From assembly GCA_965226025.1 (NCBI GenBank), contig CBDDCD010000002.1, positions 806,001-870,000 on the forward strand: a stretch of DNA of 64,000 bases. The letters run 5' to 3'. The stretch is from Moanibacter sp965226025. Lineage in GTDB: Bacteria > Verrucomicrobiota > Verrucomicrobiia > Opitutales > UBA2987. Of the stretch, positions 52,378 to 60,524 are shown piece after piece (the stretch's first letter is position 1; the number at the start of each line of letters is the position of its first letter). The position numbers and the translations under genes are program-made. The notes beneath the pieces are model-generated. The model had not been told where the DNA came from. It was given only the letters and a program-made list of their open reading frames with translations, and did no database searches.

Positions 52378-52645
52378 GCAACGGAGAGACGGAGACGCGG
52401 GGACGCGGAAAGGAAGATCAATCACAGATTACGCGGATTACACCGATTAGAGATCTGCGTAATATGGGCAATCTGAGCTTTGTCGATAGCCTCGACTCCG
52501 AGGACTCGACGAGATAATCCAACATGCACAGTAAGACCGGAACCAGAGAGAGAAAGCGACAGAGTTGACGACAATGCCTACGACGAAGGTCGAAGTTCCG
52601 ACAAGGCTCACGTCAAAGCTCGCGACAAAGTTTGGGAGGTAGGAT
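52378..52645. repeat. Family H fragment and family G repeat G2
   Basis: Contains GGAGACGGAGACGCGG-like and CACAGATTACGCGGATTACA units (52384-52443), then G2 (52558-52645). On the opposite strand G2 shares AACTTTGTCGCGAGCTTTG with G1. No gene seen. Confidence 0.6.
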
Positions 52646-52692
52646 CGGCTTGCCCGTCGCCTGGAAAACTTTATGAGACACCCTACAACGCC

Positions 52693-53184
52693 ATGAAGCG
52701 GTGGTTTTACTTCCTTCTGTTCCTCGTAGTTTGCTTTCTGGGATATGCAGCGGCGGTGCATTTTTCGGGAGGCGCCTACCCCACCCTTGATCTTCCTCTC
52801 GGAGGGGACCGGGCAATGCTGCGAAAGACCGCCCTTCAGTTCATGGAGGATATCGAATTCAAGGACTTTTCCAAGGCCGCTTCCTACCACGCGCCCGAGG
52901 TCCAGGAGACCGTGGACATCCCCTACCTCCTGCAGAGGCTCTTCCAAGTAAAGCCGGAGGCCCTCAACATCATGGAATTCGAGGTCGCCTTCGCGAAACT
53001 CGACTCGAGCGGCGATCGGGGCCGTGTGAAAATGAGAGTCAAAGTCGAACTCCTGGCCAACGAGCAGATTCGCAACCAGGACCTCATGCTATTTTTCGAA
53101 CGGGAGGACGCCGCATCACCGTGGTACATGAAGCTGGAGGACTCGCTTAGGACGCAGAAGGCGCATGATCCCAAACTGCACTGA
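52693..53184 (+). CDS. Hypothetical membrane-anchored protein, NTF2-like
   Basis: 163 residues. The ATG at 52693 was chosen because it starts directly before the single N-terminal helix (WFYFLLFLVVCFLGYAAAV); the upstream open frame from 52480 reads through repeat G2. The soluble part (about 40-163) has the shape of a small NTF2/DUF4878-like domain: LRKTALQFMEDIEFKDFSKA, then DRGRVKMRVKVELLANEQI, then WYMKLEDSL. Probably anchored in the inner membrane facing the periplasm. It lies between the ABC exporter and the convergent AAA ATPase. Function unknown. Confidence 0.65.
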   Translation: MKRWFYFLLFLVVCFLGYAAAVHFSGGAYPTLDLPLGGDRAMLRKTALQFMEDIEFKDFSKAASYHAPEVQETVDIPYLLQRLFQVKPEALNIMEFEVAFAKLDSSGDRGRVKMRVKVELLANEQIRNQDLMLFFEREDAASPWYMKLEDSLRTQKAHDPKLH

Positions 53185-53220
53185 ATTCGTGGCTCGGAAT
53201 CTAACGGGTGCGAAAAGGCT

Positions 53221-53405
53221 CCCCCGGCCTTGAGCCGGGGTGTTGCTGGGTTCGCTAGCTACAACAACCTCTGGCGCAATATACCCACTCCGGCCCTTCT
53301 CTCCCAGCCGCCTCCACGGCTGGGAGAGAAGGGCCGGAGTGGGTCGGCGAGGAAGGCCGTTCGTAGCATCGAGAACCTGCGACACCCCGGCGCAAGGCCG
53401 GGGGA
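53221..53405. repeat. Family D element D1
   Basis: Outer units CCCCGGCCTTGAGCCGGGG (53222-53240) and, inverted, CCCCGGCGCAAGGCCGGGG (from 53385), each itself a hairpin. The centre is a perfect 28-bp inverted repeat (53283-53310 and 53317-53344, beginning ACCCACTCCGGCCCTTCTCT) with a 6-base loop. It sits between the convergent 52693 gene and the AAA gene, so it may also end transcription on both strands. Confidence 0.88.
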
Positions 53406-53536
53406 TATGACTAACCATAAGATGTTAGGAATCGCCATTGCAGGCGACAAGGCCGAGTTTTCGAAGATCCCGCGCGACCTTCTTCGCACAAGGCTTCGCC
53501 GAGTCAAGAGCGCGGTCCTACAACCGGCGAAAGAAA

Positions 53537-54910
53537 TCAGTCCAGGACGAAATCCTTGGCCTTCAGGGTGATGAGATCTTCCCTGGTGAGGTTCGAATCC
53601 GTTTCGCTGAGGCGCATGGCCTGGGTCCGCAGTACTTGCTCGAAGAGGTTTCTGCAGAAGCGTCCGTTTCCGAAATCGCGCCCGCCCCGATTAGTTTCCT
53701 GGCGGAAAACCTCCTCCAGTTTGCTTTTCGCTTTCGTTTCCATTCTGTAGTCGTTCACCTCGCACATCTGCTCAAAAATACCGACCAGTTCGTTAGAAGA
53801 GAAATTGGCAAACTCGATGTAGGTATTGAAGCGCGAGCGGAGTCCGGGATTGGAGTTGATAAACGCCTCCATCTCATCGGTGTAACCGGCCACGATCACG
53901 ATGAGGCGATCGCGGTTATCCTCCATCCGTTTTACAAGAGCATCGATCGCCTCGATACCGAAATCATTCCCCGTACCCTTAAAGAGACTGTAGGCCTCAT
54001 CGATGAAGAGAATACCGTCCAGAGCCCGACTCACCACTTCTGCGGTTTTGACATCGGTATGTCCTATATACTGCCCTACCAGACCTGACCGATCCGTCTC
54101 TACAAGATGTCCTTTTTCGAGGAACCCCAAGGCCCTATAAATTCGGGCGACAAGCCGGGCCACGGTCGTCTTACCAGTGCCGGGATTCCCAGTGAAAACC
54201 ATATGGAGAGAGAGCTTTGTCTGCGAGAGCTTCAACTCCTTGCGTTTCTGCTGGATCGATAGATAACTGACCAACCTCTTGATCTCCTCTTTCACTCCAT
54301 TCAGTCCAACCAGAGAATCCAGCTCGGCCATGCAACTCTCCAGATCGACCGGCTCATCCTCGGGTGGTGGAGACTCGGGACCGGTAGTCTCAACCGGTCG
54401 AGCTTCTTCCCCATCGACGTATTTCGGAGTCGCCAATATTCCCGGCTCCAACTGGAAAAGCCTCTCCAGCTCGACATTCACGCTGCCGGCCCTCTCCGCG
54501 TTGGACGACAACATCCGGTCAACCAGATTTGCGATCAGGAAGCGCTCATCTTGATTGAGGCTGCCATCGATCAGGGCCATGCTGCCCCCGAGGCGGTAGA
54601 GGATCTCGGCAAATTCGGAGTGTCCCGCACCAATTTTCAAGTTCTCCAAACTATAGGTCGGTTGCTTTTCAATTTTGGCCTGGAGCAAGTTCCGATACAT
54701 CGGTGACCAGTCCATCCGGCGGGCCACTGCCTCTGAGAGTCTCGATTCGGCCGCACTCACCTCGCCGTCGATGTGGGCGACGAGAAAGAGCACCATCCTG
54801 ATCTCGTAATCGATCTCGAACTCGGAAACGAGATCCCTACGTTGCAGCTCCCGTTTTACTGGGTCGATATCCTTGAGGCAGAAATCGACGATCTCTGAGA
54901 TCTCGGCCAT
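53537..54910 (-). CDS. AAA+ ATPase with N-terminal TerB-like domain (CbbX/SpoVK type)
   Basis: 457 residues. The N-terminal 150 residues are helical with two acidic repeats, AHIDGEVSAAESRLSEAVARR and GSLNQDERFLIANLVDRML, resembling the tellurite-resistance TerB fold. Then a CbbX/SpoVK-type AAA+ domain: GLNGVKEEIKRLV, Walker A FTGNPGTGKTTVARLVARIY, DRSGLVGQYIGHTD, Walker B ILFIDEAYSL, VIVAGYTDEMEAFINSNPGL and the arginine finger FNTYIEF region. TerB-AAA combinations are known from Ter/PSP-related stress systems, and speD and pspA follow upstream on the same strand. Likely a remodelling ATPase of the envelope-stress block. Confidence 0.85.
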   Translation of the reverse strand: MAEISEIVDFCLKDIDPVKRELQRRDLVSEFEIDYEIRMVLFLVAHIDGEVSAAESRLSEAVARRMDWSPMYRNLLQAKIEKQPTYSLENLKIGAGHSEFAEILYRLGGSMALIDGSLNQDERFLIANLVDRMLSSNAERAGSVNVELERLFQLEPGILATPKYVDGEEARPVETTGPESPPPEDEPVDLESCMAELDSLVGLNGVKEEIKRLVSYLSIQQKRKELKLSQTKLSLHMVFTGNPGTGKTTVARLVARIYRALGFLEKGHLVETDRSGLVGQYIGHTDVKTAEVVSRALDGILFIDEAYSLFKGTGNDFGIEAIDALVKRMEDNRDRLIVIVAGYTDEMEAFINSNPGLRSRFNTYIEFANFSSNELVGIFEQMCEVNDYRMETKAKSKLEEVFRQETNRGGRDFGNGRFCRNLFEQVLRTQAMRLSETDSNLTREDLITLKAKDFVLD

Positions 54911-55013
54911 TTTACAATCGAGGGAATTATCGCCGCAGTCCTCGCAGGCTCCATCTGCGACAGTCTCAGATCTAACTGCTCAGTGACCAACACTGTTCTT
55001 ACGGGCGTGCAGC

Positions 55014-55111
55014 GCTTTCGAGTGCGGTGGCTCGCCGCCGCTTTCTTACGAATATCTGTTTTGCTCCTACCTTCCGCCTCAAAGCGGCGCCGAGCCGCCG
55101 CACTCGAAAGC
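55014..55111. repeat. Family E hairpin E3
   Basis: 31-bp arms (55014-55044 and 55081-55111) beginning GCTTTCGAGTGCGGTGGCTC with two mismatches, around a 36-base spacer. The AAAGCGGCG end is shared with E1. It lies between the speD stop and the AAA gene, in the leader of the latter. Confidence 0.8.
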
Positions 55112-55123
55112 AAGAATGACGTC

Positions 55124-55540
55124 CTATTCCACTAAGCCGCGATCGATGGCACGGATGCGGTGTTCCCTGGCCCGGAAAGCCCGAATAAGGGCTTGTCCGA
55201 TCTTTTCACCCAGATTCTCTCTCCCGCAGGTAAATACATCGACCGCGGCGTATTCGAGTTCCGGCCAGGTGTGCACGGTCAGATGGCTCTCGGATATCAC
55301 GACCACTCCGCTCAGACCCTGTGGGCTGTAGCCGTGGAAGACCTTATCAACGACCGTCGCGCCCGCTGATTCGGCCGCTTCGACCATGGCCTTTTCCAAC
55401 ACGTTGATGTCGACCAGGATCTCGCGGGTACATCCATAGAGTTCGATGAGGTAGTGGTGGCCCAGCACTCGGAATGTCGCCGCACTCGACCGGTTCGATT
55501 GCGGCGAAGCCTGGCTCGACTGCTCAATCGTTCCCCTCAT
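55124..55540 (-). CDS. speD: S-adenosylmethionine decarboxylase proenzyme
   Basis: 138 residues from ATG 55540; a TTG at 55606 would give 160 but its GGAGG is only two bases away and the extra residues are not conserved. It is self-cleaved to a pyruvoyl enzyme that makes decarboxylated AdoMet, the aminopropyl donor for spermidine. Family motifs: LGHHYLIELYGCTREIL, then the cleavage and catalytic site VVISESHLTVHTWPE with the Ser that becomes pyruvoyl, and AAVDVFTCG with the catalytic Cys. It supplies the substrate for the spermidine synthase at 38295. It lies 30 bases behind pspA. Confidence 0.93.
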   Translation of the reverse strand: MRGTIEQSSQASPQSNRSSAATFRVLGHHYLIELYGCTREILVDINVLEKAMVEAAESAGATVVDKVFHGYSPQGLSGVVVISESHLTVHTWPELEYAAVDVFTCGRENLGEKIGQALIRAFRAREHRIRAIDRGLVE

Positions 55541-55636
55541 TAAGATTCTGTCGGGCGTGGAATATCCAAGTATTCGGTCGGTGCCGATCGCACGGAAAAA
55601 CTGCAATTCCTCCGCAAGTAAGAAGGACAGAGTTCT

Positions 55637-56335
55637 TTAGCTGCTCGTCTGTCCCCCGAGTTTCGCCTTCATGGCAGCCAATTTTTCCTGAACATCCGAT
55701 CCGGCGGTAGTGGCACCGAGGTCTTCAAACTCCTTTTCCAAGCTATCGGATCCGGAAAACGATTCGGCCATCTCCTTGGCGGCATCGGCCTCGTAGGTGC
55801 TGCGTTCCGCTTTGGCCTGAAGCCGAGCCATAAGGTCGTCGGCGTCGTGCTTCTTGGAGATCTTGGCCTTTGCCTCATAGATGTTCTTTTTCACTTCAGC
55901 CGCCTTACTCTGGGCCAGGATAAAGTCCTTATTGCGCCTGAATTCGGCCAACTCGTCGTCCATCTTTGAGATATCTATTTTTAGAGAGTCGACCGAGTCC
56001 CTTTGCGACCTCCAGTTTTCCTCGAGGCTTTTCGCTTTCTGATCGTGCTCCGTAGCGCGTTGCAAAGCCTTAACGGCCAGGTCCTCCTTACCCGCTTTAA
56101 GAGCCCCTTCCGCCTTCTGTTCCCAGGAGAATTTCTCCGCCTTGTCCTTCTCAAGTAGCGCCTTTGTCTTGCGCTCCGTCGCGATGCATTCCTGGATCGC
56201 CTTTTTGGCGTCGCGGAGCTGATCGTCTTTGTCCCTGATCGCCTGATCGAGCATGAGCTCCGGCTTCTCCAACTTCTCTACGACCTTATGGGCAGAGGCC
56301 TGGCCGATTTTGAAAATGCGAGAAAATATACTCAT
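55637..56335 (-). CDS. PspA/IM30 family protein
   Basis: 232 residues, almost entirely alpha-helical coiled coil. It begins SIFSRIFKIGQASAHKVVEK and LEKPELMLDQAIRD, the amphipathic helix and PEL/MLDQ hallmark of PspA/Vipp1 (ESCRT-III-like membrane repair proteins). Long helices rich in Lys, Glu and Ala follow (ALLEKDKAEKFSWEQKAEGA), ending with a variable tail. DUF2170 lies upstream and speD downstream on the same strand, the yjfI-yjfJ order of E. coli (YjfJ is the PspA-like protein). Likely binds stressed membrane. Confidence 0.9.
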   Translation of the reverse strand: MSIFSRIFKIGQASAHKVVEKLEKPELMLDQAIRDKDDQLRDAKKAIQECIATERKTKALLEKDKAEKFSWEQKAEGALKAGKEDLAVKALQRATEHDQKAKSLEENWRSQRDSVDSLKIDISKMDDELAEFRRNKDFILAQSKAAEVKKNIYEAKAKISKKHDADDLMARLQAKAERSTYEADAAKEMAESFSGSDSLEKEFEDLGATTAGSDVQEKLAAMKAKLGGQTSS

Positions 56336-56363
56336 GAATTTCCCTTTCCTACTTGCGATGAGC

Positions 56364-56430
56364 TAGTAGCCTGTCGGACTTCGTTCTTGGATTGCTGTGC
56401 AATAGGTAAACCTCGTCCGACAGGCTCTTA
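56364..56430. repeat. Family B repeat copy B4 (67 bp)
   Basis: Starts TAGTAGCCTGTCGGACTTCG, contains GGATTGCTGTGCAATAGG and ends GTCCGACAGGCTCTTA. Located between pspA and DUF2170, 11 bases from A4. Confidence 0.85.
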
Positions 56431-56441
56431 GCAATAAGAAA

Positions 56442-56539
56442 ATGAATCTGTCGGATCGAACACGGTCGAGACTTACGACGTTCATACTTCGATCCGAAGT
56501 TCGGCGATGTTGCGAAGTGCAAGGCCCGACAGATTCCTA
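56442..56539. repeat. Family A repeat copy A4 (98 bp, inverted orientation)
   Basis: On the minus strand it starts TAGGAATCTGTCGGGCCTTG, contains CACTTCGCAACATCGCC and ends CCGACAGATTCAT. Its TAG is the stop codon of the DUF2170 gene. Confidence 0.87.
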
Positions 56540-56950
56540 ATCCTTCAATTTTGCGGTGAGAAACTCTTCCGCTGTGTCCACCGCCAATTCAAGGGCGTCG
56601 AAGACACTGAGGAGTTCGTCGTCATTGAGATCCCCTCCCTCGCGACTCTCCACCAGGACGAGCCGCGGATCTTCCGGATTGGTGTTGTTGATCCCAAAGC
56701 TCACGGGTTGAATCTCCGTATTGAGATCGAGAATCTTGAAGTAGAACCCTTCATCGGCAAAGGATGATACATTGCCCAGATCAACTTCAAAATAGAGATT
56801 GTTCTCGTTGATGCTGACGTATACCGCCAATTCATCCTCTCGCGCAACGCGGTAGACCCCGTTTTCCAGTTCCTCGACCTCGAAGTCGTGCAGGCTAAGG
56901 AATCTGTCGAAATCTTCCTCTTTTCTTAATTGTATCTTCACATTACCCAT
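56537..56950 (-). CDS. DUF2170 family protein (YjfI-like)
   Basis: 137 residues, small alpha/beta protein. The N-terminal LRKEEDFDRFLSLHDFEVEE and the central REDELAVYVSINENNLYFEV and FGINNTNPEDPRLVLVESR match the pattern of the DUF2170 family, whose E. coli member YjfI is encoded next to the PspA paralogue YjfJ. Here the same pair is kept, with two repeats (A4 and B4) inserted between them. Function unknown; probably an adaptor of the PspA module. The stop codon is formed by repeat A4. The start follows an AGGAGCGA-like site on the minus strand. Confidence 0.75.
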   Translation of the reverse strand: MGNVKIQLRKEEDFDRFLSLHDFEVEELENGVYRVAREDELAVYVSINENNLYFEVDLGNVSSFADEGFYFKILDLNTEIQPVSFGINNTNPEDPRLVLVESREGGDLNDDELLSVFDALELAVDTAEEFLTAKLKD

Positions 56951-57008
56951 ACTCGCTCCTTGTCTTGCATTTCCATGTTGGCAGACCGAAACTGAAATTG
57001 CTACTCAA

Positions 57009-58106
57009 TCAGGCACTTCTCTTACTTACGATTTCATCTTCGAAAGAGAGAAAGTCGCCCCGGCTTTCTGCCAGCATGATCAACCGGTCGCTCTCTCCCA
57101 CGGTCAGATCCTTCGGTGGATTGAGGACCGCTTGATCGTCCCTGTAAATACCAATCATCTGAAGGTTGGCTGGATATTCGAGCACCGCCATCTGGATTTC
57201 GGATATCCTAAATCCGCTCAGCCGGGTGTCAAATATGTAGAACTGACTACCTTCGAGATTCGTCAGAATCTGTTCGAACACCACATGCAGACCCGGGTGA
57301 AGGAATTCCTGCACCATCAAACAGTCGGTTAATCCGTCGGTCGACACGATACCGTCGGTCCGCGCCCGCTCCATCATCTTGCGATTATGCCGGCTTACCA
57401 GCTCCGTCACGACCTTGATATCCCGTTTTCGTTCGGTCGAGATCATCTCGACGATGGCACCGACGGCGAACGTCTGGGCGTCCGAGTCCCCTGAATCCGG
57501 ATTTTTCGCCAGCACGATGACACCGTCGCACTCCGTGACATTCGCCTTCAAGAGGATGTCTTCCCGGGTCGGATTCCCTTTTATAAAGAGCAGATCCTGA
57601 TCCCTGAATTCGTCCGGGAGCTCGTCCAAGTCGTCCGTCACCAGAACAAAGACTTTTGAGGCGTAGCGAACGTTAGCCCGCAATTCGGTGACGAGATGCA
57701 GCACCCTTTCCGTGCTGGGACAGTTACAGATTATTACATGATCGTTCTCGTTGATCTTCATCATTCCTTTCCTCTTCCTGGAAACTCTTTCAAACATTAT
57801 TTCGGCCACCGTTCCCACCAGGTATCCCAAGAGCCCGATTCCTACGATGAAGCAGGAATATGAAATCACATAGCGGCCGAGAAGAGTCTGGGGATAGTAA
57901 TCCCCGTAACCCACCGTGGTCATTGTGACCATGGCCCACCAGATTGAATCGGTGAGGGTGAGACCCTCCTGTACTCCCTGCTCCGCGAGATAGAACCCAA
58001 ACCCGAAAATGAGGTTCAAGAGCAGGGCCAAAGAGAGCGCCTTGCCCGTTCGCAGTTGCACCGAACCCCGTCTCAGGATCCAAGCTACGATGCGTTGAAA
58101 AATCAT
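57009..58106 (-). CDS. Two-helix potassium channel with RCK (TrkA-N) domain
   Basis: 365 residues. First helix at about 22-42, pore with the selectivity filter TMTTVGYGDYYP (about 62), second helix at about 80-100, then an RCK/TrkA-N domain starting HVIICNCPSTERVLHLV (about 125) and a C-terminal region with a second RCK-like half (LQMIGIYRDDQAVLNPP, then ESDRLIMLAES). The glycine-rich GxGxxG nucleotide motif is replaced by CNCPST, so NAD(H) binding is doubtful. Ion channels of this form are common members of PspA/DUF350 stress loci. Located 58 bases upstream of DUF2170 on the same strand. Confidence 0.9.
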   Translation of the reverse strand: MIFQRIVAWILRRGSVQLRTGKALSLALLLNLIFGFGFYLAEQGVQEGLTLTDSIWWAMVTMTTVGYGDYYPQTLLGRYVISYSCFIVGIGLLGYLVGTVAEIMFERVSRKRKGMMKINENDHVIICNCPSTERVLHLVTELRANVRYASKVFVLVTDDLDELPDEFRDQDLLFIKGNPTREDILLKANVTECDGVIVLAKNPDSGDSDAQTFAVGAIVEMISTERKRDIKVVTELVSRHNRKMMERARTDGIVSTDGLTDCLMVQEFLHPGLHVVFEQILTNLEGSQFYIFDTRLSGFRISEIQMAVLEYPANLQMIGIYRDDQAVLNPPKDLTVGESDRLIMLAESRGDFLSFEDEIVSKRSA

Positions 58107-58172
58107 AGGATCGCGTCGGGCCAGAAGCAGGAGCTTGTGTTATCCATAGCCGGGACCTCGCCCGGCGAAATC

Positions 58173-59000
58173 CTAAAGGAGCCAGACCGCAAGGAGTAAG
58201 GGCGAGACGTAGAAAGGATCGTAGTAGGGGTAGTAGTAGTCTATCGGATGCTCCTCGATGACGACACGCTCGACGACGTATTCCTCCTCCTCATCGTCAT
58301 CCTCCCCATTATCCTCGTAATGTTCGATAGGCGGAGCCAGCTCGGCTTCCTTCTTGTGAAGCTCCACCATAAGTTCGGCGCCCTGCTTGATCACATCCTC
58401 GATGACTTGCTCTCCCGAGACGTCCTCTTCCTCGTCCTCGTAGCCCAACTCCTCCCATTCCAAAGCCGAATTGCAGATCTCCAGTATCTCGTCCCAAACG
58501 GAACCGAGGAGGAGATCGAACTGCCAACCCGTTTCGTCCCTTCCGAATCGCTTCTCGGCAATGAAACTCATGAAAACGATCTCGACCGGATCCAGCTTTT
58601 TGTACTCGGCCACGGCAATGCGTAGATCCTCCCAGCGCTCGTCCTCGAGATAGTTACTGAAAGCCGAGGGCGCTTCGTATTCAAAATAGGAGGCGAAGGC
58701 AAACTCACCGGACTCGAGATCGACTGCACAAAAGACATCGAATACCGTGAGATACTCGCTGTAGCGGGAGAGAAAGTTTTTCAGCGTCTCCCGTCCCTTC
58801 TCCGCCGGCACGTATTTTTGGTTGTCGCGAATCTCGACGTAGCCCTTGATCAGGAGCCATTCCAGAATGGTTTCCAGAAAGGCATCGCCCTCATCGAGAA
58901 GAAGCGCAAACGTCGCCGGCTTGTTGACCATAAACTCGAAAAGATAGATCCCGGCGTACTCTCTCTTTCGGGCTTCAGAGATGGTGTAAGGACGACTCAT
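58173..59000 (-). CDS. Hypothetical acidic protein of the PspA-like locus
   Basis: 275 residues, no named family recognised. The first 80 residues look like a winged-helix-type fold (FLETILEWLLIKGYVEIRDN). The middle (about 85-195) is alpha/beta with FAFASYFEYEAPSAFSNYLE and YKKLDPVEIVFMSFIAEKRF. The tail is strongly acidic (EDNGEDDDEEEEYVVERVV) and ends with Tyr/Pro-rich and hydrophobic residues (PYYDPFYVSPLLLAVWLL). The end could touch the membrane or bind a partner. It lies 66 bases upstream of the K+ channel gene on the same strand, with repeat D2 before it. Function unknown. Confidence 0.7.
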   Translation of the reverse strand: MSRPYTISEARKREYAGIYLFEFMVNKPATFALLLDEGDAFLETILEWLLIKGYVEIRDNQKYVPAEKGRETLKNFLSRYSEYLTVFDVFCAVDLESGEFAFASYFEYEAPSAFSNYLEDERWEDLRIAVAEYKKLDPVEIVFMSFIAEKRFGRDETGWQFDLLLGSVWDEILEICNSALEWEELGYEDEEEDVSGEQVIEDVIKQGAELMVELHKKEAELAPPIEHYEDNGEDDDEEEEYVVERVVIEEHPIDYYYPYYDPFYVSPLLLAVWLL

Positions 59001-59032
59001 ATTCTAAGGAGATCTCGGGCGGGTTCTTTAAT

Positions 59033-59200
59033 CCCCCGGCCTTGTGCCGGGGATTATTAGGTTTTCGAGCCAAATAGGGGGGTCTTTATACCTTTCCCCA
59101 CGTCCCTTGATCGACGCTAGCGTCGATCAAGGGACGTGGGGAGTGCCCTGCTCCTGTTGTAGCAGCAGCACTCAGCATCACCCCGGCGCAAGCCCGGGGG
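59033..59200. repeat. Family D element D2
   Basis: Outer units CCCCCGGCCTTGTGCCGGGG (59033-59052) and inverted CCCCGGCGCAAGCCCGGGGG (59181-59200). The centre is a perfect 48-bp palindrome without a loop (59095-59142, half beginning TCCCCACGTCCCTTGATCGA). A further stem GAGTGC/GCACTC lies on the right side. The remaining bases of 59001-59325 hold no gene. Confidence 0.88.
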
Positions 59201-59325
59201 AGCAAAAGAGCGCTCGGTATGCACATACTCGATGAGTTCCTCATTCTAATAATCTGGTGGACCTAGCTCTCGAAACAACCCTTTCTCACTGATATCGTAG
59301 TCGGAAATAGGGACTGCAACTGGAT

Positions 59326-60174
59326 TTACTTCCCCCGGAAACCGGAGGAACTTCGAGCCATGCTGCCGCCCCGAGTCGAAGGTCGGGAGGGTCGACTCTT
59401 CCCGAAACCACCGGATCGAACGGACTTTGAGGGATTGCGCGATTGAAAGCTCTTCTGCGAGGCAGTCGGGCTCTTCAGGGGCGCCCGGATATTTGACGCC
59501 GTCTTTCCCGCATTGGGAGAACGGGCCCGCGACTTGAGGCTGTTGTTATTCGTCCGGGTCATCCCGGCCGAGCTGCGGGCCGACGAGGTCCGGTTGCGAT
59601 AAGCGGTCGTTGAAACGGTCCGATAGGGCCGATAATAGGAAGGGTGGTAACCGTAGCCCCAAGGCGACATGTAGAACGGATGGGGGCGAAACATATAGCT
59701 CAGCAACAGGTAGTCGCCGAATCCGAAGCGGGAGCGGTGATAGTGATTAGCCCCATAGACATGGCTGTTTCCATGAATCTGAACATCCGCCTCATTGCCG
59801 GATTTCTCGATTTCAATGGTTGCGACTTCCTGCTCCTCGTCGGCGGAGGTCTCAACCGTAAGGGAGAAGCCCCTGCTGTTGCCACTCCCATACTCCTCTA
59901 CCTGAACATAGTCGACTTCACCGTTCTCATCGAGATCGAGGTTATTGATCCCCTCGCCCGAATCGTTCAGAAGTTTCTCAAGCTGCTCCGCTGTTTTTGC
60001 TCTCTTCAGCAAATCCCCAACCGCCTGTAGATCCAGTCCGTCGGCGGCGCTGACCATTGTCTGTACTTCAACGTTGTACCGATCCTGTTTCTTGGAACAC
60101 CCGCCCGAGAAGATAGCCCAAGCCACGACTATGATGAAGCACCAGGTAAGAAACTTGAAGAATGACTCGTCCAC
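59326..60174 (-). CDS. Hypothetical lipoprotein-like protein with EF-hand-like loop
   Basis: 282 residues. An N-terminal hydrophobic segment (FLTWCFIIVVAWAIFSGGC) ends in a Cys that could be a lipidation site. Then a helical region (SAADGLDLQAVGDLLKRAKT), an EF-hand-like calcium loop (DLDENGEVDYVQVEE, about 78-92), a hydrophobic aromatic stretch rich in Tyr, His and Pro (about 150-185) and a long Ser/Arg/Gly-rich basic tail (GGFGKSRPSRPSTRGGSMAR). The tail resembles those of DUF1190 (YjfM) proteins, another member of the E. coli yjf locus, but homology is only suggested. Probably periplasmic. Confidence 0.6.
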   Translation of the reverse strand: MDESFFKFLTWCFIIVVAWAIFSGGCSKKQDRYNVEVQTMVSAADGLDLQAVGDLLKRAKTAEQLEKLLNDSGEGINNLDLDENGEVDYVQVEEYGSGNSRGFSLTVETSADEEQEVATIEIEKSGNEADVQIHGNSHVYGANHYHRSRFGFGDYLLLSYMFRPHPFYMSPWGYGYHPSYYRPYRTVSTTAYRNRTSSARSSAGMTRTNNNSLKSRARSPNAGKTASNIRAPLKSPTASQKSFQSRNPSKSVRSGGFGKSRPSRPSTRGGSMARSSSGFRGK

Positions 60175-60308
60175 CTATCCGAATACTGGGTTACCGTGTC
60201 GAATGCTGTTCTGGGAATGGGAATGCCATACCATTGGCAAAATACTTGGCCAGATTACTAACAAGAATTGCACCAGTGTTTCGATTCTGCAACCGAAAAG
60301 TAGGCGGG

Positions 60309-60524
60309 GATGGGTTCAACGGTTCACGGTTAATTGGTTCGCGGTTTAGAGGTATTATAGTCCTCTTCCTCTTCGTCATCCTTTTTCTCCTACCCAACGC
60401 GATTACCCCTCCGATTACACTCAGGGGAGGCTTCCAAGCATCAATGTTCTCGGAGCTATCAGAACCAACTTCCCTCCTCCCACCCGTTGAACCGTGAACC
60501 ACGTAACCATGAACCGCAAAACCC
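60309..60524. repeat. Inverted GGTTCA-type repeats around a 140-bp spacer
   Basis: GGGTTCAACGGTTCACGG (60309-60326) has an inverted counterpart CCGTTGAACCGTGAACC near 60484, and further GGTTCGCGG / CCATGAACCGC strings follow. No gene is visible in 60175-60523. Confidence 0.5.

Noticed and set aside
52480..52692. N-terminal extension of the 52693 gene
   Set aside because: It translates repeat G2 and lies before the natural start at the membrane helix.
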